11,387 nucleotides of DNA. Origin: Anaerolineales bacterium. GTDB lineage: Bacteria; Chloroflexota; Anaerolineae; Anaerolineales; DRMV01. The position numbers and the translations under genes were made by a program. The notes below the pieces were generated by a model. The model saw only the letters and a list, made by a program, of their open reading frames with translations. It searched no databases and was not told the origin of the DNA. The stretch lies in contig WFUL01000211.1 in the NCBI GenBank assembly GCA_015484985.1, forward strand, positions 1-11,387, given 5' to 3'. This document shows, piece by piece, positions 6,163 to 11,387 of the stretch; positions within the stretch are counted from its first letter, which is position 1; every line of letters starts with the position of its first letter.

Positions 6163-7131
6163 TCAGTGCGCACGTCGGCGGTCCAACCAGCGCCGGGCTT
6201 CCAGTACCTCGGCGTGGGCTTCCATTCCCAGGGCGTTCCAGAAGGCGTCCAGCGGGGCCGGGTCCTGGAGGTCGAAGAAGGCCAGCGCGGTCCAGGGGGT
6301 CGCTTCCACGTGGCCTGGTTCCCAGCGCATCCGGTCCGGGGTGTACCACACCCGCACCGCGGGATGCAGGGCTTCCATGCGGACCTCCACCACAGCCTGA
6401 GAGGACGCGGTTCTGGTCACCCCAATGGCCAATCCTCGGTGGTGGTCGGCGTCCCACACCCAGGCCCAGGCCGGGCTGAAGGCATGGTTGCGGGCATCGG
6501 GTCGGGGCGGATGCCGACTGGTCTGGGGCAGGCGGGCCTGGCGCGGCGGCAGGTAGGGCCTTTCCAGGGAGTATTCGGCCAGGGTTTCCTGCCAGGGCCA
6601 GGGGGGACCGATAACCCGCAAGGCCCCCGGCGAGGGATGCAAACGCAGCGCGCCGACCTGCCCCAAGCGGGGCCGGCGCATGCGCAAGAAGCCTGCAGGA
6701 ATGAACCCCAGGCCCCATCGGTGCCGGGAAGAAGGAAAGGGCTTTAAGGGGCCGACCTCGAACAGTACCACCTGCTGGACCTGCACGGCCCCCTCCCCCT
6801 CATGATGCCAACGGAAACGCCAGCGAACCAGGGGGAGGGAAGGATGGAGTTCCATTTCCAGGAAGGGATACAGGCCCTGGGCGTCCCCCATCCACCTCGC
6901 CTGACCTCGTTCGGGACCCTGGGATTCCTGATGGACCAGACGACGAACGGACGGACGGTGCTGGTACCGTGTGCGTCCCTTGCGATATTCCAGGGCAAAG
7001 GAAGCCTGCTCCAACAAAGGGGCCTCGGTACTCGGCCCGTATAACCCCCAACTCCAAGTCTCCTCGCCCGCCGTTTCCTGACGGGGCATGACGTACAACT
7101 GCCATCCGGGGTTCTTCAACCACAAGCGCAT
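6163..7131 (-). CDS. unknown protein, Trp-rich and beta-rich, possibly a glycosidase-type beta-sandwich
   Basis: I do not recognise a defined family. The start at 7131 (MRLWLKNPGWQLYVMPRQ) is preferred: GAGGG lies 9 nt upstream and the start falls 16 nt after the accC stop, so the two are probably cotranscribed and perhaps translationally linked. The product is 322 residues, without signal peptide or membrane helix and rich in Trp, Arg and Pro. Alternating patterns such as LPLVRWRFRW and VQVQQVVLFEVG, a central HAFSPAWAWVWDADHHRGLAIGVT, and a closing LAFFDLQDPAPLDAFWNALG recall the N-terminal beta-sandwich of GH36-type alpha-galactosidases, but the catalytic TIM barrel that should follow is absent. 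This likeness is weak and made by eye. A link to carboxylase function is suggested only by position. Confidence 0.65.
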   Translation of the reverse strand: MRLWLKNPGWQLYVMPRQETAGEETWSWGLYGPSTEAPLLEQASFALEYRKGRTRYQHRPSVRRLVHQESQGPERGQARWMGDAQGLYPFLEMELHPSLPLVRWRFRWHHEGEGAVQVQQVVLFEVGPLKPFPSSRHRWGLGFIPAGFLRMRRPRLGQVGALRLHPSPGALRVIGPPWPWQETLAEYSLERPYLPPRQARLPQTSRHPPRPDARNHAFSPAWAWVWDADHHRGLAIGVTRTASSQAVVEVRMEALHPAVRVWYTPDRMRWEPGHVEATPWTALAFFDLQDPAPLDAFWNALGMEAHAEVLEARRWLDRRRAH

Positions 7132-7147
7132 GGTCCTCGGCCCTCGG

Positions 7148-8662
7148 TCAGAAGGGGGTACGTATGCGCGAGAGCCATTTCCACAAGGAGACCTCCCCTC
7201 CCTGACCTGTGCGAATGATTTGGGCGGCCTGACGGGCCTCCTCGTGGGCCACCAGCGTGGCCATGAGGGCAGCAATTTCGGGATGCAGTTCCCGCAGGCT
7301 GTCTTCCTCCTCCATGGAGAAGCGTTCTTCCACGAACCGGGTGTCGAAGTGGCCGGCCAGGAAGCGATACTGGGACAGCAGGCGTTGGTGGAAGGGGATG
7401 TTCGTCTTAATGCCCAGGATTTTGTACTCGTCCAGGGCCCGACGCATCCGCAGGATGGCCTGGGCCCGATTCTCGCCCCACACGATGAGCTTGGCGATGA
7501 GGGGGTCGTAGTAGGGGGTGATTTCCATACCGGTGAACACGCCCGTGTCTACCCGGACGCCCGGGCCGGTGGGCGGGCTGTGGTAAAGGATTCTGCCTGT
7601 AGAGGGCAGGAAGTTGTTGTAGGGGTCTTCGGCGTTGATGCGCGCTTCGATGGCCCAGCCCGACATGCGGATGTCCTTCTGGCTGTAGCGCAGGGCGCGT
7701 CCCCGGGCGATGCGAATTTGCTCCTTCACAATGTCGATTCCGGTCACGGCTTCGGTCACCGGGTGTTCCACCTGAATGCGGGTGTTCATCTCCAGGAAGT
7801 AGAAGTTCTTGTCCTTGTCCATCAGGAACTCGACCGTGCCCGCGTTTACATAGTCCACAGCCCGGGCCGCGCGTATGGCTACCTCTCCCAGGCGCCGACG
7901 CAGGTCTTCGTCCTTATCCACGAAGGGGGAAGGGGCTTCTTCCAGAAGTTTCTGATGGCGACGTTGAATGGAGCATTCCCGCTCGCCCAGGTGGATGATT
8001 TGGCCAAAGGCATCGGCCAGAATCTGGACCTCGATGTGGCGCGCACCCTCGATGAGCTTCTCCAGGTACACCCGGTCGTCCCCGAAGGCCGCCTTGGCCT
8101 CCTGGCGGGCGAGTTGCAGGGCCGAGGGCATCTCCTCGGGAGTGCGCACGATGCGCATGCCCTTGCCGCCGCCACCCGCCGCGGCCTTAATCATCACCGG
8201 GAACCCGATGCGGTGGGCCGCTTCCACCAGTTCCTCGTCCCGCAGGTCTTCGGTGGCCTTGGTGCCGGGAACCACGGGAACGCCTGCCGCCTCCATACGG
8301 GCCCGGGCCTGCATCTTGTCCCCCATGGCCGCGATGGATTGGGGCGATGGTCCGATGAAGACGATACCTTCATCCCGGCAGGCCTGGGCGAATTCGGCGT
8401 TCTCCGCCAGAAAGCCATAACCGGGATGAATGGCCTGGGCGCCGCTTTTCTTGGCGATCTCCAGGATGCGTTCGATGTTCAAATAGGATTCCTGCGCCGG
8501 GGGTGGGCCCAGGTAGTAGGCCTCGTCGGCATAACGCACATGGAGCGCGGTGCGGTCCACATCGGAGTACACGGCGACGGTGGATAGGCCTAATTCCCGA
8601 CAGGCCCGCAGAACGCGTACGGCGATTTCCCCTCGATTGGCGATGAGCACTTTGGTGAACAT
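7148..8662 (-). CDS. accC: biotin carboxylase subunit of acetyl/propionyl-CoA carboxylase
   Basis: ATP-grasp enzyme that carboxylates biotin on the carrier protein, the first half-reaction of acetyl- or propionyl-CoA carboxylase. The start at 8662 is fixed by MFTKVLIANRGEIAVRVLRA and GAGGG 5 nt upstream; the frame stays open far upstream, but only as antisense of the neighbouring gene. N-domain is about 1-115, with GYGFLAENAEFA. The ATP-grasp domain follows with Lys116, Lys159, the glycine loop AAAGGGGKGM, His209, Lys238, Glu278, Glu291, and Arg295/Glu299 in EMNTRIQVEH, all matching the E. coli AccC active site. The C-domain includes YYDPLIAKL. At 504 residues it is about 55 longer than E. 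coli AccC, with an acidic then basic tail ending WKWLSRIRTPF. No biotinyl (MKM) domain is present, so carrier and transferase subunits are elsewhere. Confidence 0.95.
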   Translation of the reverse strand: MFTKVLIANRGEIAVRVLRACRELGLSTVAVYSDVDRTALHVRYADEAYYLGPPPAQESYLNIERILEIAKKSGAQAIHPGYGFLAENAEFAQACRDEGIVFIGPSPQSIAAMGDKMQARARMEAAGVPVVPGTKATEDLRDEELVEAAHRIGFPVMIKAAAGGGGKGMRIVRTPEEMPSALQLARQEAKAAFGDDRVYLEKLIEGARHIEVQILADAFGQIIHLGERECSIQRRHQKLLEEAPSPFVDKDEDLRRRLGEVAIRAARAVDYVNAGTVEFLMDKDKNFYFLEMNTRIQVEHPVTEAVTGIDIVKEQIRIARGRALRYSQKDIRMSGWAIEARINAEDPYNNFLPSTGRILYHSPPTGPGVRVDTGVFTGMEITPYYDPLIAKLIVWGENRAQAILRMRRALDEYKILGIKTNIPFHQRLLSQYRFLAGHFDTRFVEERFSMEEEDSLRELHPEIAALMATLVAHEEARQAAQIIRTGQGGEVSLWKWLSRIRTPF

Positions 8663-8695
8663 GGAAACCCTCACTCCCACATAAGCGTTATCTGG

Positions 8696-8701
8696 ATTAT
8701 A
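8696..8701 (-). promoter_or_regulatory. -10 box of the accC promoter
   Basis: A perfect TATAAT on the minus strand lies 33 nt before the accC ATG and would give a leader of about 25 nt. No good -35 is seen at 17-18 nt (GTCCTC/CGTCCT), so the promoter may depend on an activator or an alternative spacing. Its outer edge is part of an inverted repeat shared with the divergent promoter. Confidence 0.55.
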
Positions 8702-8714
8702 CCGGTTGCGGTAT
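8699..8714. promoter_or_regulatory. inverted repeat between divergent -10 boxes, possible operator
   Basis: ATACCG (8699-8704) and CGGTAT (8709-8714) form a perfect 6-bp dyad with a 4-nt spacer. The two arms run into the accC -10 box on one side and the CAP-LysM -10 box on the other, so a protein bound here would cover both. Confidence 0.4.
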
Positions 8715-8717
8715 GAT
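8712..8717 (+). promoter_or_regulatory. -10 box of the CAP-LysM gene promoter
   Basis: TATGAT (five of six matches to TATAAT) lies 53 nt before the chosen ATG. The -35 region is poor (TTATCT at 18 nt). It stands only 10 nt from the opposing accC -10 box, so polymerase binding in one direction should exclude the other. Confidence 0.5.
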
Positions 8718-8764
8718 GGAGGACGTACGGTCCCCTCCTTTATAACCGGACCATGGAGGTTTTG

Positions 8765-9808
8765 ATGCGCATTCGATGGCGGGTTCTCCTGGCTTTCACT
8801 TTGCTCACCAGTGTTTGGGCGATGTTCTTCCCGCGGCAAGTGTATGCGGTGGAAACCTGCACGGATTGGGCCTACGAACTTATCAATTTGGTCAACAATC
8901 TGCGGGCCAGTTTGGGGCTTCCGGCGTATTCCATCCATCCTATCGTCATGGCCGTGGCCCAGGGCCATAGCGAGTACCAGGCCACCATTGATACCCTGAC
9001 CCATGAAGGCCCGGGGGGCAGTCGTCCCAAGGACCGGTTGCGGGCTGCGGGTTACGGGAATGGACAGCACATCCTGGTTTCGGAAAACATCGCCTGGGGA
9101 TACAACATGCCTCCCCAGGGCGCCATGGACTTGTGGATTCCCTCCTCCATTCACTACTACACCATGACCATTCCCCAGCCCCGCCACGTGGGCGCTGGAT
9201 GTGCCACTTCGGCGACGGGGAAGACGTACTATACCCTGATGGCCGCCTGGTATACCGGAGCCGGTTCGGGCGAAGCCCCTGCGCCCATGCCCACCACGAT
9301 GCCTACAGCGACGCCCACCGGTCCCACTCCTACACCCACGGCCGTGCCCGTGCTTCCCTCGACCCCCCGGCCGGATGGCGCGGTGATTCACATCGTCCAG
9401 CCAGGCCAGACCCTGATGATGATTGCGTTGTCTTATGGTGTGTCCCTGGAGCGCATCCTGGAGTTGAATGGATTGACCCGAGATAGCCTCATTTACCCCG
9501 GTGACGAAATAATCATTGTGCCCCCCCTTACCGTGTCTCCGACCTTCCCTCCGGCCACGTCCACCCCTTCGTTTACTCCTTCGCCCACCCTTACGTTGTC
9601 TGCCGTGACCTCTGCCGTGCCGACCCCAGCTCCCTCCTCGTCCCCCTCGATGACGCCTACGCCGGATGTGGCGGGTGTGTCCATGGGGACTGTGGCACCA
9701 GGAGGTCCGGGCCTACCGCCCTTCTGGGTCTTTTTGATTACGGTGGGGGGATGGGTCGTCATGGTAGGGCTGGGATGGGCCCTGGTGACCTATCGAAGCC
9801 GGGGGTAA
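8765..9808 (+). CDS. secreted CAP-domain and LysM protein with C-terminal membrane anchor
   Basis: Predicted exported envelope protein of 347 residues. The start at 8765 is preferred to 8753 because GGAGGT (8755-8760) then acts as ribosome site and the protein starts with a clean signal peptide (RIRWRVLLAFTLLTSVWAMF, cleavage near VYA, residue 28). Residues about 34-163 are a CAP/SCP domain: ELINLVNNLRASLGLP, His68 in GHSEY, THEGPGGSRPKDRLRAAGY, Glu108 in SENIAWG and HVGAGCATS. A Thr/Pro spacer leads to one LysM at about 207-253 (IHIVQPGQTLMMIALSYGVS to GDEIIIVP). A second Ser/Thr/Pro spacer leads to a C-terminal helix (about 318-342) followed by YRSRG, suggesting a membrane tether. The catalytic or binding role of bacterial CAP domains is not settled. 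It is transcribed divergently from accC. Confidence 0.9.
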   Translation: MRIRWRVLLAFTLLTSVWAMFFPRQVYAVETCTDWAYELINLVNNLRASLGLPAYSIHPIVMAVAQGHSEYQATIDTLTHEGPGGSRPKDRLRAAGYGNGQHILVSENIAWGYNMPPQGAMDLWIPSSIHYYTMTIPQPRHVGAGCATSATGKTYYTLMAAWYTGAGSGEAPAPMPTTMPTATPTGPTPTPTAVPVLPSTPRPDGAVIHIVQPGQTLMMIALSYGVSLERILELNGLTRDSLIYPGDEIIIVPPLTVSPTFPPATSTPSFTPSPTLTLSAVTSAVPTPAPSSSPSMTPTPDVAGVSMGTVAPGGPGLPPFWVFLITVGGWVVMVGLGWALVTYRSRG

Positions 9809-9874
9809 AGATGGGCGTGTGAGGCCTTGCCCTCTCAGACCGGATATACAGCCTGCATCCTTGTGGTTCGCGAG

Positions 9875-9880
9875 TATAAT
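9875..9880 (+). promoter_or_regulatory. -10 box ahead of the coiled-coil protein gene
   Basis: A perfect TATAAT lies 33 nt before the ATG at 9914, predicting a leader of about 27 nt that holds AAGGAG. No clear -35 is found at 16-18 nt. It suggests the small gene is expressed separately from the CAP-LysM gene. Confidence 0.5.
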
Positions 9881-9913
9881 GGCTGTGAATTCGGTGGTAC
9901 AAGGAGCAGGGGT

Positions 9914-10312
9914 ATGTCCCAGGCCCAGCCCTGGCTTGAAGACAAAGCGTTTCGGGAATACTTGAAGACTTTGGTAAGCGAGATGGTCGCGGAGTTCGTT
10001 CGCGAAAACGAGCTTCGCGCCCGTGAGCTTTCCCTCCTTGAACGGGTGGTGCGGGTTGAGGAGGAATTGAAAGCCTTGCGGGAAATCGAAACGGCCCGCT
10101 TTGAGGCCATGGAGAAACGCTTTGAGGCCCTGCAACGGGAAATGAATGCCCGCTTTGAGGCCATGGAGAAGCGCTTTGAGGCCTTACAACGGGAAATGAA
10201 CGCCCGTTTCGAAGCAGTGGAGAGACGCTTGACCTTTACCCAATGGATGATGGGAATAGGGTTTACCTTTTTAGCTCTGCTCATTACCCTGGGGAACTTC
10301 CTGCTGAGATAG
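9914..10312 (+). CDS. small coiled-coil protein with C-terminal membrane helix
   Basis: Protein of 132 residues, start fixed by AAGGAG (9901-9906) 7 nt before the ATG. Residues about 8-108 are highly charged and predicted helical or coiled coil. Residues 61-78 and 79-96 are an exact tandem repeat of ARFEAMEKRFEALQREMN, and a third copy begins at 97 (ARFEAVERR). Residues about 110-130 form one membrane helix (WMMGIGFTFLALLITLGNFL), leaving the coiled coil in the cytoplasm or periplasm depending on topology. It resembles the many short prokaryotic proteins of DUF1640/CCDC90-like architecture with RFEAM/RFEAL repeats, whose function is unknown. It has no evident partner gene: its own -10 box precedes it and a gene-free stretch follows. 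Confidence 0.85.
   Translation: MSQAQPWLEDKAFREYLKTLVSEMVAEFVRENELRARELSLLERVVRVEEELKALREIETARFEAMEKRFEALQREMNARFEAMEKRFEALQREMNARFEAVERRLTFTQWMMGIGFTFLALLITLGNFLLR
10094..10209 (+). repeat. 54-bp in-frame tandem repeat, two full copies plus a partial third
   Basis: Copies at 10094-10147 and 10148-10201 differ at only four positions, and every difference is synonymous (AAA/AAG, CTG/TTA counting two, AAT/AAC). A third diverged partial copy starts at 10202. It encodes the 18-residue coiled-coil repeat. Confidence 0.9.
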
Positions 10313-10326
10313 GGAAAACAAAGGAT

Positions 10327-10363
10327 AGTTGTGGTGCGAGGGCGAAGCCGTTGTACCACAACT
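10327..10363 (+). repeat. nested inverted repeat downstream of the coiled-coil gene
   Basis: A perfect 9-bp outer stem has a 19-nt interior that itself contains a 3-bp GGC-GAA-GCC hairpin. It begins 15 nt after the stop codon. It may mark the transcript end, but it lacks the usual T tract. Confidence 0.5.
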
Positions 10364-10374
10364 TATACCAACTC

Positions 10375-10389
10375 TTCCACGAAGTGGAA
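10375..10389 (+). repeat. short perfect hairpin TTCCAC-GAA-GTGGAA
   Basis: Six perfect base pairs close a GAA triloop, 11 nt after the larger inverted repeat. Together with it, this could form a small structured RNA end. Confidence 0.45.
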
Positions 10390-10540
10390 CAATTAGGACG
10401 AAGAACGGAACAAAGGACGACCCGGCCATGGGATGATACAGTCCGATATCCATCCCTGTTGTTTTACACCCCTGAATTGTGGAGAGATTTTACCAATTCG
10501 CGCAGGCCTCTCGGGGTACTGGACCGCAGAAAAAGGCTGA

Positions 10541-10568
10541 CGGCCGTCGGCCGACCGCAGTCGGCGAA
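10541..10568. repeat. degenerate 7-bp GC-rich tandem repeat
   Basis: Four consecutive 7-mers read CGGCCGT, CGGCCGA, CCGCAGT and CGGCGAA. The first two units create overlapping 10-bp palindromes (GACGGCCGTC and GTCGGCCGAC). It has the look of a decaying microsatellite-like repeat in a non-coding gap. Confidence 0.5.
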
Positions 10569-10636
10569 TTTTGGTCCTGTGCCCGGTTAGGACTACCCGT
10601 ACAATCGTCCTACTTTACGAAAGATATTGTATTACG

Positions 10637-11179
10637 TCAAGGCTCGGGTTCCTCGGCCGGGGGAGAAGACGTGGACGCGTCCATGTCCAGGGCCAGGGAT
10701 TGGAGGATGTCCTCGGTAGTGGCTTTCTCCTTACGAGCGCCTGGAACAGGGGTACCGCAGTACGGACACAGAGTCCAGGCCAGTTCCATGAGTTTGCCAC
10801 ATTGGTGACATACCTTCTTGAGGCGGGTAAAGCAGGTCGGGCAGACCATCCAATCCGGTTGCACCCGGCGGGTACAGCCGGGGCAGCGCTGGACATCTTC
10901 CAGGGATTCCAACAGGGCTTCTTCTTCCAGGGCCTTTTGGTATTCCTCTTCCAACGTGTTCCGGGGACGCAAGAGCAGGTAGATGACCACGCCCGGGAGG
11001 AAGAGGACAGCCACGGTGAGCGCGGCCAGCCACGCGGCCCAGGGGTCCCTGTGACGGGCCCGCATATCCCGATAGGTCCAGAGGATGAGGGCCAGCCATA
11101 AAGCCGCGAGGAAGGCGCCGGCCCAGGCCGTCAGCACCCAGAGGGCGTCCTGTAGGAAGGTGGGAGGGAAGGTGCTCAT
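10637..11179 (-). CDS. double zinc-ribbon membrane protein
   Basis: Protein of 180 residues with no assigned function. Two membrane helices (about 11-36 and 46-71) are separated by a short basic loop (YRDMRARHRDP). An acidic helix follows (NTLEEEYQKALEEEALLESLED), then two zinc ribbons with four CxxC pairs: Cys99/102, Cys113/116, Cys124/127 and Cys138/141. The C-terminus is acidic and Pro-rich. The helices and the basic loop suggest that the zinc ribbons face the cytoplasm, where such modules commonly bind proteins or nucleic acids. GAGGG lies 7 nt before the ATG, and its last base overlaps the ffh stop region, so it is probably translated from the ffh transcript. I could not tie it to a named family beyond the double zinc ribbon pattern. 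Confidence 0.85.
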   Translation of the reverse strand: MSTFPPTFLQDALWVLTAWAGAFLAALWLALILWTYRDMRARHRDPWAAWLAALTVAVLFLPGVVIYLLLRPRNTLEEEYQKALEEEALLESLEDVQRCPGCTRRVQPDWMVCPTCFTRLKKVCHQCGKLMELAWTLCPYCGTPVPGARKEKATTEDILQSLALDMDASTSSPPAEEPEP

Positions 11180-11189
11180 GCGTCAACCC

Positions 11190-11387
11190 TCATTGGAACA
11201 TACGCATCAACCCCGAAAGGCCCGTGCGCTGGAGTTGTTTCATCATCCGCTTCATCTGGCGATATTGTCGCAGCAGCTGGTTGACATCCTGTACTGTGGT
11301 CCCGGAGCCTCGAGCGATGCGCCGCTTGCGGCTGGCGTTGATGATGTCCGGTCGCCGTCGCTCTTCGGGGGTCATGGAGTTGATGAT
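11190..11387 (-). CDS. ffh: signal recognition particle protein Ffh (SRP54), C-terminal end, 5' part outside window
   Basis: The frame is open to the window edge; 65 residues of the M domain remain. IINSMTPEERRRPDIINASR, then KRRIARGSGTTVQDVNQLLR and MKRMMKQL are the standard end of bacterial Ffh, the part that binds 4.5S RNA (SRxRRIAxGSG) and the signal sequence. Ffh with 4.5S RNA directs nascent membrane proteins to FtsY at the membrane. The stop codon (11192-11190) overlaps the ribosome site of the following zinc-ribbon gene, so the two are likely one transcript. Confidence 0.95.
   Translation of the reverse strand: MINSMTPEERRRPDIINASRKRRIARGSGTTVQDVNQLLRQYRQMKRMMKQLQRTGLSGLMRMFQ

Larger units (their letters stand above)
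10313..10636. other. 324-nt stretch without a gene, with several inverted repeats
   Basis: I find no convincing reading frame with a ribosome site here. Visible structure: AGTTGTGGT/ACCACAACT (10327-10335, 10355-10363) enclosing GGC-GAA-GCC (10341-10349); TTCCAC-GAA-GTGGAA (10375-10389); a period-7 GC-rich stretch at 10541-10568; and TAGGAC/GTCCTA (10588-10593, 10607-10612). None is followed by a clear T run on the plus strand. The stretch lies between convergent genes, so untranslated 3' ends, a small RNA or a decayed sequence are all possible. Confidence 0.6.

Noticed and set aside
7088..8587. 499-codon plus-strand frame opposite accC
   Set aside because: It is an antisense shadow of a GC-rich gene. 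The accC frame has all catalytic residues and the plus frame shows no domain.
8663..9391. Long minus-strand open frame extending accC upstream to 9391 (747 codons in total)
   Set aside because: The extra part is antisense to the CAP-LysM gene, is low-complexity Gly/Arg/His-rich, lacks a ribosome site, and the real AccC N-terminus starts at 8662 with a good Shine-Dalgarno.
9815..9836. GAGG/CCTC mini-hairpin after the CAP-LysM gene as a terminator
   Set aside because: The stem is only 4 bp and no T tract follows.
10588..10612. TAGGAC/GTCCTA inverted repeat as a terminator for the zinc-ribbon gene
   Set aside because: It has a 13-nt loop and no T run on the minus strand after it; kept only as part of the gene-free stretch.
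10243..10808. Plus-strand frames of 109-115 codons across the gene-free stretch
   Set aside because: They start inside or overlap other genes, have no ribosome site, and translate the GC-rich 7-bp repeat into low-complexity sequence.
1..11387. CRISPR array, tRNA, rRNA, IS element or prophage genes
   Set aside because: I saw no regularly spaced repeats with unique spacers, no tRNA-like cloverleaf with the conserved TTCGA arm, no transposase or integrase motifs, and no terminal inverted repeats with target duplications.

Overview
The window is GC-rich chromosomal DNA from a bacterium, most likely a member of the Chloroflexota (Anaerolineae-like). This placement is inferred from three things: envelope proteins that join CAP or LysM modules through Thr/Pro-rich linkers, the YtxH/DUF948-type small membrane pair, and biotin-carboxylase-type CoA metabolism next to acyl-CoA dehydrogenase. 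I see no phage, IS, CRISPR array, tRNA or rRNA. It reads as ordinary core and near-core chromosome with 14 genes, two of them cut by the window edges.

Layout, left to right. (1) Plus strand, 3-2067: the C-terminal part of an acyl-CoA dehydrogenase, then an FtcD-like glutamate formimidoyltransferase with a shortened cyclodeaminase-like tail. (2) Minus strand, 2068-4441: read in transcription order, a LysM lipoprotein, a TatD-family metal hydrolase and a Ub-Mut7C/Mut7-C RNase-fold protein whose stop codon abuts that of ftcD with no spacer. The lipoprotein has a very good promoter (TTGACA, 17 nt, TAAAAC). (3) Minus strand, 4646-8662: a five-gene tandem run of biotin carboxylase, an unknown beta-rich protein, an AMMECR1-domain protein, a two-helix DUF948-like membrane protein and a YtxH protein. 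It ends at a strong hairpin terminator (4558-4598). (4) Plus strand, 8765-10312: a secreted CAP+LysM protein, divergent from accC, then a small membrane-anchored coiled-coil protein with its own -10 box. (5) A 324-nt gene-free stretch (10313-10636) with several perfect inverted repeats. (6) Minus strand, 10637-11387: the C-terminal end of Ffh (SRP54) followed by a double-zinc-ribbon membrane protein.

Functionally the window mixes acyl-CoA/carboxylation metabolism (acyl-CoA dehydrogenase, AccC), one-carbon/histidine-type metabolism (FtcD), nucleic-acid processing (TatD, Mut7-C), envelope maintenance (LysM lipoprotein, CAP-LysM, YtxH/DUF948-like) and protein targeting (Ffh). I do not see a clear-cut new defence or mobile system. 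The observations most worth checking are the dyad that overlaps both divergent -10 boxes at 8696-8717, the unrecognised 322-residue protein after accC that looks like a stand-alone glycosidase-type beta-sandwich, the reduced cyclodeaminase region of FtcD, the exact 18-residue (7+11) coiled-coil duplication, and the structured non-coding stretch at 10313-10636.
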